Assembly: GCA_000711775.1 (NCBI GenBank)
Contig: ARYC01017305.1
Coordinates: 25,834-89,833, forward strand
DNA from: Oxytricha trifallax
Lineage: Eukaryota; Ciliophora; Spirotrichea; Sporadotrichida; Oxytrichidae
Length of the DNA: 64,000 nucleotides
Reading direction: 5' to 3'
The position numbers were made by a program, and so were the translations under genes. Positions 1 to 10,593 of the stretch are shown here, one piece after another (position 1 is the first letter of the stretch; every line of letters begins with the position of its first letter). Under the pieces are notes generated by a model. The model was not told where the DNA came from. It did not search any database and saw only the letters and a program-made list of their open reading frames with translations.

Positions 1-303
1 TGAACTGATATAAATTACTTTATTATAAATATATAAGAAGTTAGTTTATAATATATTTTCTAAAATGATGATATATTGTATCTGTAATATGGATGTATAG
101 TTTTCTAATTCTACTAGTTATCACTCTATTTAAGTTTCATGTACTCTTAACTTTTATTAATAACTCTTTCAAGTTTCCTAATTGTTTAAATCTTATTATT
201 ATTATTTTTATATAAAACATCCAATACATCCTTTAAAAAGAGCCTATATTTTATATTTATTTGATAGAAACACAAAAACAGTATTATGTTGAACATATTA
301 TGA

Positions 304-570
304 AATAGTCAAACTCAAAGCCATAATAACAATTCGCTTAACTATTATTTTAGCAGGAATTTTTATAAAAATAATTTATCTTTTGCAGAATTAATTCAAT
401 TTTTATCCACTCACATTTGCGTAGTAAACTTTTCTAACTATGAAATTATCAAATTAGAAGAAGATAATGGAAAAGGCGATGTTGAAGAAGTTGATAAATA
501 TATATATGAGATAAATGATCTATTAGACATAAAAGATATAAAAGATTAATAAATCGACTAAAGATTATGA
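304..570 (+). other. Coding-like open frame, unrecognised
   Basis: This frame is open for 88 codons under the TAA/TAG=Gln code, from just after a TGA (301-303) to a TGA at 568-570. It has no internal ATG near its start. The C-terminal half is rich in Asp, Glu, Ile and Lys and ends with several TAA/TAG glutamine codons. It could be the last exon of a small gene, a macronuclear-destined segment, or chance in AT-rich DNA. I do not recognise it. Confidence 0.2.
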
Positions 571-2008
571 TTTTCAATAAATTTTTATTTTCTTATTAAT
601 ATATTCTTAACTAATTTTTAAATAGATATATTACAGTATATCATTTACTTCAAGTGCATCAACATCATCTAATCTGTACACTATATGAAATTGTCTAAAT
701 ATTAATTAAATTGAAATTCAATTACTCTTCTAACGAGGTTTGATTTTACTTTCGACTAGCTATAAGCTAATAAAGATGTCTCATGCTCCCCACTTACTAT
801 TGTCTAAATGAGAATAATGAATAAAGACTAGTATTAATATTATTTATTGCAAGTTTTTTAATTCTTAAATTGTGATTAATATATTATAATTTTACAAATT
901 AAACAATAAATTTTAAGCAATAAGAATTTCTAGTTAATGCACATGAACTTATAAAGAATTTACAAAACATTTTAGATCTTAAGTTAAATCAACGATATAA
1001 TTGTTCTTCGATTTAACAGAAATTGAAAATTATATTATTGTGCAATTAGAATAATTGTAAATAATTTTAAATGTGATTCACATTAATTTATTTAAGATTA
1101 TCTAAAACATATTTAACTCTAATGTTATATAATTAGATAATTAAAATAGATAAGAATATTGGCCAGAGTAAATCAAAATAAATACATAAATAGATAATAA
1201 CTTCAGGTAAAATAAATTTTCTGTAAACATCATGCTATATAATTATTCTAATTTTATAAGTTTAGGTTTCATTCTTGTTGGAAAAGTCTGCTTTGACTAT
1301 TATTTTTCACATCAGCTATTCTAATAAGATTTTAGTTTACTTTCTAGTAATACTCAAATTTTCTAATTCTATATTTCTATTATTCAGCTAAGTCAGATTA
1401 GCTAGAATCTCAATTGAAGTACTGTTGTTTAGGTCAATTAGTATGTGATTCTCTCAATTTGAGTGAATCTTGTAAAATCTTCTATAGAATTTACTTGGTT
1501 GCTACTCCTAATGAATCGTATTAACGTATGTTTTGTAGATGTAGAGTAATGACTCATCCCGAGTTCACTACTACTCTATCTTGGCCTAAGGTCATCATTA
1601 TATCCATTATGTGACTGATAAAAGTAATTTCATTCTTTTCTGAGTTCTTATTTGTTCGATTGGATTAGCGTTTTGGCTTTCTTGATAATAATAAGTATTT
1701 GTCTAAGTTCTATTTTATTCTTTTTCATCCTCTTAAGAAACAACTACCTAATGATATAATTTACTCAGCTTTATGTGAGTTAAGCAACATTCACCAACCA
1801 GATAAAAATTTTATTTCTCAAGATTATACTAATCTTATATAATCAACACTTAAAAAATATTAATAGTCTACTTAAGCAAACTCCAGCATTAAATTTGGTG
1901 AACTTTGAAAAATTAGGATATGAAAAATGTAGAAATATAATACATATACACCAACTTACTTTATTTATTATAAAATAGCTCTTATTATGGTTAAAATTTA
2001 TTTAAAAC
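571..2008. other. AT-rich stretch, nothing supported
   Basis: I see no convincing coding frame under the ciliate code, no strong repeat and no RNA gene here. Confidence 0.4.
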
Positions 2009-2009
2009 C

Positions 2010-2412
2010 TTATATTATTGTAGAAATACATTCAAATTTGGGAAATTAATTTAAATTAAATAAATAACTAATTAAATTATTGGCAGTTAAAGTTGGCCAA
2101 CTTGAACGATCTTGGGCTCATTCGATAGAGAATTCAAAATAGCTGAACTTTACTATTTGCGGTACTATTTTATCGCATTCCTGGAATGAAATAACTTCAC
2201 TTTAATGTGACAGTATAATCTAATCAATTCAGAGGGTTTTTAATTAAAGTTAAGTTATTTCTATATTAAAGTTCAGCTAATTTTTAATTCTATATCGAAT
2301 GAGCCTAAGATCGTTAAAGTTGTCCAACTTTAACAGCCAATAATTTAACTAATTATATATTTAATTTAAATTAATTTCCCAAATTCGAATGTAGTTCTAC
2401 AATAATAATGTA
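2010..2412. mobile_element. Palindromic MITE-like element
   Basis: The two halves are imperfect inverted copies of each other. The left arm runs about 2010-2165 and the right arm about 2230-2412. Shared blocks include the motif GCTCATTCGAT at 2116 and its complement near 2297, and AAATTTGGGAAATTAATTT at 2034 against its complement near 2370. There is no coding capacity. This is the structure of a non-autonomous hairpin element; I did not find its target duplication with confidence. Confidence 0.65.
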
Positions 2413-3019
2413 TTTTGATTATAGTTCATTAAGACTAACTTTCCTTTGTTAATATATTATCAATATTGTCCCAAATTTCATCCACTCTGTTATTTTTTTC
2501 TCCTAAAATTTTCCAATATTTAATTGCATCCTCCGTCGAATTTATCTTGCACAATCACTTTGTAAAAGTTACATTCTGCACACTCTTTTTCAGCATCATC
2601 TTCATTATAAAATCTACAGTTATTATATTCTTCTATCTATCTATATTTATATTTCTTCATCTCTATCGATTAATCAACTTTTAACATCTTCAAAGAAAAT
2701 TTTATACAATTCTTCTATTTCTTCCAATATTTAATTCACTTTATTGTACTGTCGATCTTTATTGAGTGTCCTATGATTTGTTGTGCTATTTTGAGTTTTA
2801 GTGAGACTTTTTATAAGATTAAAGAATCTCTGAAGGGCCGCCTCACCACAACAGTTTTTAAAATAAAATTATTATTCAGAAAAATTATTTTAATGATCAA
2901 ATATTGATGAAACATCACTAATAAAGTAATAAAAATTATATTCATAAAATCTTAAAATTAAAATGAGAACTTATATAATAATTCAATCTCTTTCACAACT
3001 ATAAATATTATTTAACTTG
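2413..3019. other. AT-rich stretch, nothing supported
   Basis: No gene, repeat or RNA that I can support. The 72-residue frame starting at 2466 is a low-complexity hydrophobic frame typical of AT-rich DNA. Confidence 0.35.
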
Positions 3020-3022
3020 ATT

Positions 3023-3161
3023 CAAAACCCCAAAACCCTTTCAGTAGTTTGATTGAGTTTTTGATTGATAAAAGTAGACTATTAGTGCATACTTAATTAG
3101 GGTTTTAGTAGGGTTTATGTAGGGGTTTAATGTTTAAATATTAGTAATTTAAGTGAGTATA
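3023..3161. repeat. Left terminal inverted repeat of TBE-a
   Basis: 139 bp beginning with telomere-type C4A4 repeat. It matches the complement of 7091-7229 with about five mismatches. The transposase start codon lies exactly at its inner edge (3161), so any promoter must lie within the repeat. Confidence 0.93.
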
Positions 3162-4210
3162 TGCGAGGTTTGGGGTCAGTTTTTGACAGTGAGTATATAG
3201 ATTTATTGTTTAAGTTGCGATATGGATGTGATGAATATAGTGAATAACTCAAGCCTGTTCTGAATTATACGTCTATAGCAAGGCTACTCCATAAATCTCC
3301 AGCAACTGTGAGGTCTCACTGTCTATTAGCATTGGATTTAAAGAGATGGCATCTTAATTCTTAGCCTAAGAGACTCTTAAAATTTTAGCAACATCATATT
3401 GACTATCTTATTAATGATAAGTCATTTAAATACTGGGCTCATTTCTCTCTATCCTAGAGGGCTGTGATGTTTCATCGCCAATTTCCTGAGCTTCACATAT
3501 CTGCTTAATCGATAGCTAACATATATAAAAATAACGGAATATCTTACAAGACAGTCAATCGCATTAAGAGAGTGATTGACTTTAATGTTCCATTTTATAA
3601 GACTAATTTAAATTATATATTCGATTAAATGCAGAGGTCTTAAGAGCATAATATAAAGTTCATACACGCTGATGAAGCTGTATTTACATTCAATACCTTT
3701 ATATCAAGGTCTTGGTACAAGAGGTATAGTAATATAGAAGTTTATGACTAAAAGGTTAAGGTATAAACTCATGCTATTCTTGGAGGAATAAGTGAAGATA
3801 GTGGCCTCGAGACTTATGTTATTCACCCTCGATCTATAAAGACTGAATAATATATTAAGTTCTTGCAATAACTCAGAGATAAGTACGCTGACTAAGAGAT
3901 TATTCTATTCGTTGATAACTTGTCAGTTCATAAAACTAAAGACTCAAGGAAGGAATATGAAAGGCTAAATATAACACCTGTATTTAATGTTCCTTACAGC
4001 CCTTAGTTCAATGGAATTGAATTATATTGGGGGTTATTGAAAGGCCACTACAAGAAACTTCTACTCTATCATTTGATGCACGATTTAAAGATAGATACAG
4101 TAGATTTTATTAAGAGTGCTGCTAAGAGAGTCAGCGATGATAAAGCTAAAGTATGCGCAAGAGAAGGGAGATTTTGTGTATATAAATAAGTATTAGATTT
4201 AAGCGAATGA
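3161..4210 (+). CDS. TBE 42-kDa DD34E transposase, intact
   Basis: 349 residues with TAA/TAG read as Gln, ATG at 3161 and TGA at 4208-4210, with no frameshift. A helix-turn-helix-like segment lies around residues 35-56. The catalytic triad of the IS630/Tc1 superfamily is present: D171 (motif HADEAVF), D252 (motif FVDNLSVH) and E287 (motif FNGIELYWG). Thirty-four residues separate the second Asp from the Glu, the DD34E spacing. In Oxytricha such transposases are known to act in DNA elimination during development. The gene converges on the 22-kDa gene with a 6-bp gap between stop codons. Its start abuts the terminal repeat. It is the only undamaged transposase in the window and so a candidate for an active or recently active copy. 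Confidence 0.95.
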
Positions 4211-4451
4211 ATAAGTTCACATATTAAATTTGCCCGTAAAGGGATTTGGCTTCTCTTTCTTTTCTTACTCTTAAGGCTTGCTTGGGCTCATGTTTCTTCT
4301 CTTAGTGCCAGCTCCAGCATCTATGTTCATCTCGTCTGGCTTTTAGAAATCTTTGTAGAGTCTCTTACTCAATTCATGCTTTATTTGAGACTTCTCTCTC
4401 TGTTTAATTTGCTGCGCTCTTTCATCAAGTATATAGCAGTACCAGGTTTTT

Positions 4452-4477
4452 CTATAAAGTTAAAAGACTAAGCTTAC
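4452..4477 (-). other. 26-bp intron in the 22-kDa gene
   Basis: Reads GTAAGCTTAGTC..TTTATAG on the minus strand. Removing it joins two frames that are continuous with each other in TBE-b (intron 50540-50565). A GTAAG..AG intron occurs at the matching position in the relatives at 28735-28769 and 53758-53791. Confidence 0.75.
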
Positions 4478-4608
4478 TTGAGATGAAAAGATGCTTTTGA
4501 AGTTCCTAGAGCCAGGTCTCGCTGATTTTAATACCTTGCTTCTCTTTTTCTTCAGGAGAGATGCTGTAGCGTTTCTTATGAGCTTCTTAAATAACTTCCT
4601 TTAAGTAC

Positions 4609-4664
4609 CTTTTTTTTAAATATCACATTGCTTTTTTATTTTTATATTTAAAAAATGACTTGAC
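4609..4664 (-). other. 56-bp AT-rich insertion, intron or IES
   Basis: This segment interrupts the 22-kDa frame just after motif LLGTLKPE and is absent from TBE-b. On the coding strand it begins GTCAAG and ends AAAAG, and precise removal restores the uninterrupted TBE-b sequence GAGTACTT. Its ends share a 2-bp repeat (GT), so it can be read either as a GT..AG intron or as a short IES-like insertion with a 2-bp pointer. Confidence 0.75.
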
Positions 4665-5082
4665 TCAGGTTTCAGAGTTCCAAGGAGACCAAAGAAGAAG
4701 TTTCTCTCTGGCAACTTATTAGAGAGTTGCAACTTTGATGGAAGGTAGAGAGCAACATCTGGATCACTCATAGCATCATCATAGAGGTTTGTTACTGAAA
4801 TTTCAGGGTAGTTAGGTATCTCTATCATCCTAATTTCATTAGACTTAAAAGCTTTTTTCTCTTCACTTAGTAAGGCTTTTAAGAATGAGATTTTAGTTCC
4901 CTCCTAAGTCGGCAAGAACAATCCAACTATAATGGATTTATTAATCTTACTTAAGAACTTACCTTGCTATACCAAATATCTATAAAGGTCCTCTTTACTT
5001 CGAAATTTTCCTATTAAATCTTGAGATTAAATTCTCTTCATTGCATCATTCATAGACTCCATCTTGCTTCCTCTTTCTAGAA

Positions 5083-5325
5083 ATGTTAATGAAATTTAAA
5101 ATTATGGATATCCATTCTAAGTTTATTAAAATCTTACTACTAAATAGGGAGGACCTACTGGAGGTCAACCTTGAAAAGATATGCGGAGAAGCATTGAAAA
5201 ACTTCCTCCAAGTTTCACAGATTGATTTCCATTTTTATCAATCTATCTCCATTATATTGCTCCTAATAATGTTTAATTATTTTATGAGGTCCTCCTAATT
5301 AAGTTCGAACTTTATTAGGAGCTGA
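5083..5325 (+). CDS. Small ORF in the TBE spacer, unproven
   Basis: 80 codons from ATG 5083 to TGA 5323-5325, in the spacer between the divergent 22-kDa and 57-kDa genes. The same frame lies in TBE-b (49750-49992, minus). The first 190 bp differ at only two sites between the copies, while the adjoining 22-kDa gene start differs at roughly ten sites per 100 bp. Both early differences change an amino acid (Phe/Leu, Ile/Lys), so protein-level selection is not shown. It may be a fourth TBE gene, a conserved bidirectional regulatory region, or the trace of gene conversion. The product would be basic and hydrophobic; no family is recognised. Confidence 0.4.
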
Positions 5326-5626
5326 ATTTTAAGGTTAAAACTTAATTAGGATCATACTAAATTAAAAATTTTAAATAACTTTACCTCCTAATTAAGTTCA
5401 AATTTGATTTGGATGACCTCCTAGAGAAACAAAACTTCATTAGGAGTATATTAATTTACTAAAACGAATACAATTCTCATAAAATATGTCAACTTACAGT
5501 CTTCTATGGGTATTTAATTTTCTTACCTCTCAGCCGAAAATCTACCAGAGTGTCTTATACTCGACTACTAAAGTTTATCAAGGTATATTTTAACATTATT
5601 ATAATAAAATATATCAGCAAACTAAA

Positions 5627-7068
5627 ATGAGCGCTAACCTTTTGAGAAGAGCGGCATTACTTGGGTAAAGTCAATAAAAATTATCATTCCAGCAACCAAG
5701 AAAAGTAGAGACCAGAGACGCTTGTACTCAGTGGGAGCCTACTTATGACAACTTTGACCAGTCTAGCTTTGAGATTTAAATATAAGTTAAGTAGGAGGTT
5801 ATCATAGAAGCTTTGCAGATTGAGGAGGAGGCTAAACAACCAGTTATAGAGCATTAATAAATACCAGCCAAAGTTGACTATTAATGCAAAGAATGCAATA
5901 AAGTTTTCCCTTACAAGTCAACTTATAAGAGACACTTGAGAGATATACACAACGATATGCCAAGGTTATATCTCAAGCATTAAAAGAAAGATGGGAAGTA
6001 TGTCTGTGAGTTCTGTGAGAAGCCATATTCTCATACTAGAGACCTCAAAGTTCACTTAAGAAAAATCACAATTAAAGTTTTGTCTTTATTCATGAACCTA
6101 CTGGTAATAAATTCCTTTAAAAGAGAAGATCAAGAAACCCAGTAAAGTCTCTTAGAGTTGAAGTGTAGAAGGAAGTCAAAATGAAGAAAGCAGTCAAGAA
6201 CTTTCCAGTCTCTGAGATCAATAAAATCATGGTTAAAATTGAGGCAATGAAGATTCCTATATTAAAAATTATTGACTTAGATTCTTGCCTAGAAAGCTAC
6301 CTTACTCTTGAAGATAAATTGAGAAGAGAGTCATTACTGATGACTAATATGCTTACAAGATATATCCTTTCAATTACTTCCTTGCTGATGAAAAGTTCCA
6401 AATGGAATTTGCTATGAGTATTATGCTCTTTAAAAGACAAAGTTAAATGAGTACAGGCATATAATCTAGCTTGATGCTATTTTACTTTAAAGATCATGTA
6501 GCCTTCAGGCTTCCTTTACTTGAAATGACTTACAGAGAATTCTTATCTGACAATAGATGTCAGAGATAAATTGGCTAGATAGTATAGCAGATAGAAGAGG
6601 GGATTTAAGAGCTTCACAAGGTTGGTTAAGTTCATAGAGACTTAAAGCCAGAGAACATCATGATAAACTTTCAGCCTCTTAGAGTTTATATTATTGACTT
6701 CAACAGAGCTCAAAAAAGTGCAAGCCTCTGCATAAGGAAATGTATACGGCACTACTGGATATTTCCCAGAGAGAGAAGATTGGAGAGAAGGAGACACTTA
6801 ATGGGATATCTGGGCTCTAGCAGTAATAATAATAGAGAGCGACATGAGAAACGATTACTTTAGCTGCAGGGGTGAGAGAGATTCTAAGCAGAGAATCAAA
6901 CAATATCTCGATAAAAATAAAATAAATGGAAGTCTCAGAGAACTTGCATACTCAACTATTATCAAGCCAAGCTAAGAGAATAAACAAACAATAGAAACAA
7001 TCAAACATCAACTTAGAAATATAAAATTCAGAGAACTGCCACATGACTCTAAGATGATGTTTGTGTGA
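5627..7068 (+). pseudogene. TBE 57-kDa zinc-finger/kinase, frameshifted
   Basis: ATG at 5627 and TGA at 7066-7068. The N-terminal part has two C2H2 zinc fingers: YQCKECNKVF with H103 and H108, then YVCEFCEKPY with H143. The C-terminal part is a protein-kinase-like domain: HRDLKPEN catalytic loop, IIDFN where kinases have DFG, TTGYFPERE as the APE-like region, and DIWALAVIIIE as subdomain IX. Three frame changes are needed to read it through, near 6065, 6368 and 6725. The protein is known from TBEs but its role is unclear. DFN instead of DFG may weaken metal binding. The gene ends 22 bp before the right terminal repeat. Confidence 0.88.
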
Positions 7069-7090
7069 AATATTTTAAAAACTCGCTTGT

Positions 7091-7229
7091 TATACTCACT
7101 TAAATTACTAATATTTAAACATTAAACCCCTACATAAACCCTTTTAAAACCCTAATAAAGTATGCACTAATAGTCTACTTCTATCAATTAAAAACTCAAT
7201 CAAACTACTGAAAGGGTTTTGGGGTTTTG
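7091..7229. repeat. Right terminal inverted repeat of TBE-a
   Basis: Partner of 3023-3161, ending in G4T4 repeat. It is followed by the target duplication ATT at 7230-7232. Confidence 0.93.
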
Positions 7230-7232
7230 ATT

Positions 7233-10200
7233 GTTTTAAGTTCCCTTAAAAAATTACTGATATAAAATGATATAAAAGCCTTTACTCTTCAAAATCTAAT
7301 AAATAATCTTATTGATTTTTCTTCTCAAAATTTATAGATCATTAGAGGCATTTCTATCTAGCTTTGAAATATTTTATAATTATATATGAATTATACAATA
7401 TTATTATATCTAAAAGCCTAAGAGATTCCCAATTTTTAGTCATCAAAAGTTTCTACTTCTCTACTAGTTCATTACTTATCGTATAATGATAAAATCTTTA
7501 TTAATCAGTTAGTATGGCTTAAAAATAAACTTAAAAAAACTATAAAATCTCATTCATTGAATCCATTGAACTGTCAAATGAAAATGGTAGTGGATTATGA
7601 TGCTAAAATATATATTCAGATATCTGCCTGACAATATTAACAGTTCAATCAATATCACTCAAGAAAGCTTACACTTTTTAGCTAACACATTTAATTTATC
7701 TTAATAAAAATGAATAGGAATTAAACTTGCAATTACTTGGAGAAATTGCGATACGTTTTTTAATAAAAATTAAACTATTTAATAATAATTTTAGAGTAAA
7801 ATGTGTAGCAATTAATTCTCTAAAATACAGAACTAAAATAGACAAATTTTAATTAAGGGTACTATAACGGTATTAATATATAAGATAACTCTCTAATTAG
7901 ATATTCAATTAATTCCATAAAATGTTATATATTTTTCCAATCAAAATATTATACTAGAAAATTTGGTAAAAAATACCATAATTTTAACAATAATAAAGTC
8001 ATATGGGATTCAAACCATGATATTTATGGGTATCTTTATGAATGATATTCTGCATTTAAAGATACTAATATTTACTATAAAGACTTTAATTATCAAGAAT
8101 TAACATGATGACATTGTATAATAAATAGTCATCAATATTTTAAGAAAAATAAAAAAGCTTAGTCTATGATTTTATAACTAAATTAGAAGGATCTATTTTT
8201 AACTTAAGGAAAACTAAGATATTAAATATAAGAATAGATAAACTACTATCTTATATTAGTGAGTTATAAATGAAGTCACAAATTATGCAATTAAAGGAAG
8301 AACTCAAAGATATTACATTTTTTTAAGATCCAAGACAAAAATATAATTGGCAAATCGAATGAGCAATTCTTATATTCTTGGATATTATGTCATAAATTAA
8401 TTACTATAGAATGAATAAGGTCTATATAAATGAATTTAAAGTTTACTTAAAAAATTCTGAATTAGTTGGAATGATTCTATTGTCAAAATAAAGAATCTTA
8501 ATTCGAGGAAGCTTTGGTTATTTATAAACTTTACTTCCAAAATTAGCCTTTAAAAATGAGTAAAAATCATTTTAAAAAATATATTTAATAAATTAGTCGT
8601 GCTCGAAAGGCTGAATTGCTAAGATGTGATTAAAGTATGAATTATTTAATATTATAATAGTTTATTTTTATAATCAATGAAAATCAACTTTAGTCCTACT
8701 GTGAAGATGGTTGGTCAAATAACCAATTCTTATAAGTTAATTGGTTTGCTAATTTTTACATAGTTAAAAATAAAAATTCCTTTGGATTATGTATTGTCTC
8801 TATCTGATTAAATGTACGGGATATTAATACGGACCTATTTACTTAAATGACAGCATATATCGTTGTTGGAAATCTGAAGTGAAAATGAGCTTGGACAGAA
8901 TCGAGTTTGGGGATGATCTCTCCTGATAATTTTGGAGAGGAGGTCGGGAGGAAGACTAACTTGAGTTTTATTTAAAATTATAATTATAATTAATTTACTA
9001 AATACATTATCTATCTATTCATTACAAACCATATTTTTCTCCATCTACAAATAATTTTTAATTTTTATATTTCAAAATGATTTCGAATTAATATTCTTAG
9101 TTTTTTAATGCCTTGATTATTGAGAACACATAAATTTGAGTAATCAGGCGATCCACTCTGCCTATTTCACCCTCAAGAACTGGCTCTTACAGTAACCATT
9201 TCATTCAATTTGAATCCAAATAGTTGTTGCTTATTGCTTTTATCGAATTTATATTTTGCTAATGAAGAGCAAGTTTAATTTACATTTTGCATTTAAGGTT
9301 TTTCTAAAAATTGATTTTCAATAATAAAAACACTGGGTTAATATCAAACTCTACTAAGCAAGAATACTCAGTGAATTTTACTAATTTACATGCAGAAATA
9401 GAGAATACTAAAACAATTATCTTAGATAATATTTGATAAATATATAAACAGTAGTAGATTTAGCGTTGATGAGTAATTATTTCAATGCTTTAGCTTAGCA
9501 TTTATTGAAAAGGTATGTTTATAAATATTTATTATAAGACTGTTGATGAATTTCTTTGCTTGATATAAAGTTCTGTCATTTACAATTAAGTACTTGATTT
9601 GCATACATTTGAATTATATTATCCTCTTTTATAGCAATCTTAAAACCTTGTATGTATTATTTTTCACTTAAATTGAAGATGAAAAAGTATTCATATGTTC
9701 AGATAAAACTAAAACAAAGTTGATTTGAATGAAAAGAGAAGAAATGTGAAATAAAAAAGTTAAAGATGAGTACTCATTGTATGTTTTCGGTAAAATTGTT
9801 TAGATTCAGTAGTATATGAATAATCTAGAAAATTGTATATTATTTAAAACAAAAGTAAATAAAAAATTACAAATTTGAAATAGTTATCTAAAGCAAAGAG
9901 AAATTGGAATAAAAATTTTAATACGGAATTAGACCCTAACTTATGCAGCTAAAATAAAACAGTATATAAAATTTGATTGGTGATGGAATGAATATAATAC
10001 TTCAGAAGCTTTATTTGTCGTAGATTACCCCAATAATAAATTAACTCTTATAGAACATAATTATCAACTAGTAGTAGTAGTGCGAATCACTTAAGTAAAT
10101 AGAGAAATTAGAAATCTAAAGATCAAAATCCTAGATTTTTAATTATTAATATAACTTTAATTACATATAGATATCGCGTTTAAATTTTTTAAAGCGCGTT

Positions 10201-10281
10201 AATAAATTGAAAAAGACTGTCAGAGTTCTTTGTAGCATCAAAGCCAGAAATAAACAATAACAAGCATCTTCGGCTCTACTT
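7233..10281. other. AT-rich stretch, nothing supported
   Basis: Several frames of 40-60 codons exist under the ciliate code (for example around 8100-8280), but none has convincing composition, start or homology. A slightly GC-richer spot near 8880-8945 contains a small hairpin around CTCTCC..GGAGAG. Confidence 0.35.
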
Positions 10282-10593
10282 TCACGAATGGCTTGTTGCT
10301 GGAGAGAACTACCCCCCTATTGTTATCTGCGGCTACTAGTGCTTATTGAAGTCATAGATCTTAAATATTGAGTGAACAGAATGATTCAACATTTTGTAAC
10401 TATATTGCTTCAACCTAGCCTCTTTCGTACTCTACACTGTTGTGTTTCCAGTTTCGAGTTTTTACGTTAAAGACTCTTCCCGCGCCTGAGTTGCTAATTT
10501 TGCAACCAAGTCTACATTGGAGTTGTTGATACAATTTAAAGATGCTGAAGTTGAGATTGAAGCCTCTATGTGGTTAAAGTAATTCCATAATTA
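10282..10593 (-). other. Coding-like open frame, unrecognised
   Basis: 103 codons free of TGA, in a segment clearly richer in G and C than its surroundings. The peptide is hydrophilic, with Ser, Asn, Gln and Lys, and reads like ordinary protein. There is no ATG at the upstream edge. The opposite strand also has frames of 40-80 codons, so the strand is uncertain. It may be an exon or a macronuclear-destined segment. Confidence 0.35.

Larger units (their letters stand above)
4217..5062 (-). pseudogene. TBE 22-kDa gene, frameshifted copy
   Basis: ATG at 5062 and TGA at 4217-4219. Function is unknown; the product is the conserved second TBE protein. Recognisable motifs are KFRSKEDL near the start and LPERNFFFGLLGTL in the middle. 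A 26-bp GT..AG intron (4452-4477) must be removed to keep frame with TBE-b. A further 56-bp GT..AG insertion (4609-4664), absent from TBE-b, shifts the frame unless it is also removed. A one-base deletion relative to TBE-b near 4407 (between an AGA-rich run and TCTCAAATAAAG) breaks the C-terminal part. The C-terminus is charged and rich in Lys and Pro. It diverges from the 57-kDa gene across a conserved spacer. Confidence 0.85.
3023..7229 (+). mobile_element. Complete telomere-bearing element (TBE-a)
   Basis: This is a 4207-bp DNA transposon of the TBE class. Each tip is telomere-type repeat: CAAAACCCCAAAACCC starts at 3023 and its complement ends at 7229. Terminal inverted repeats are 139 bp (3023-3161 and 7091-7229) with about five mismatches. 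A 3-bp duplication ATT flanks it (3020-3022 and 7230-7232), matching the known ANT target preference of TBEs. It carries the three known TBE genes in the known order: 42-kDa transposase (+), 22-kDa (-) and 57-kDa zinc-finger/kinase (+). TBEs are known to be restricted to the germline nucleus of Oxytricha-type ciliates and removed during macronuclear development. The transposase is intact; the other two genes are broken. Confidence 0.95.

Noticed and set aside
3023-3040. C4A4 repeat as a chromosome end or telomere-addition site
   Set aside because: It lies inside a complete transposon with target duplication and matching inverted repeat, so it is a TBE tip.
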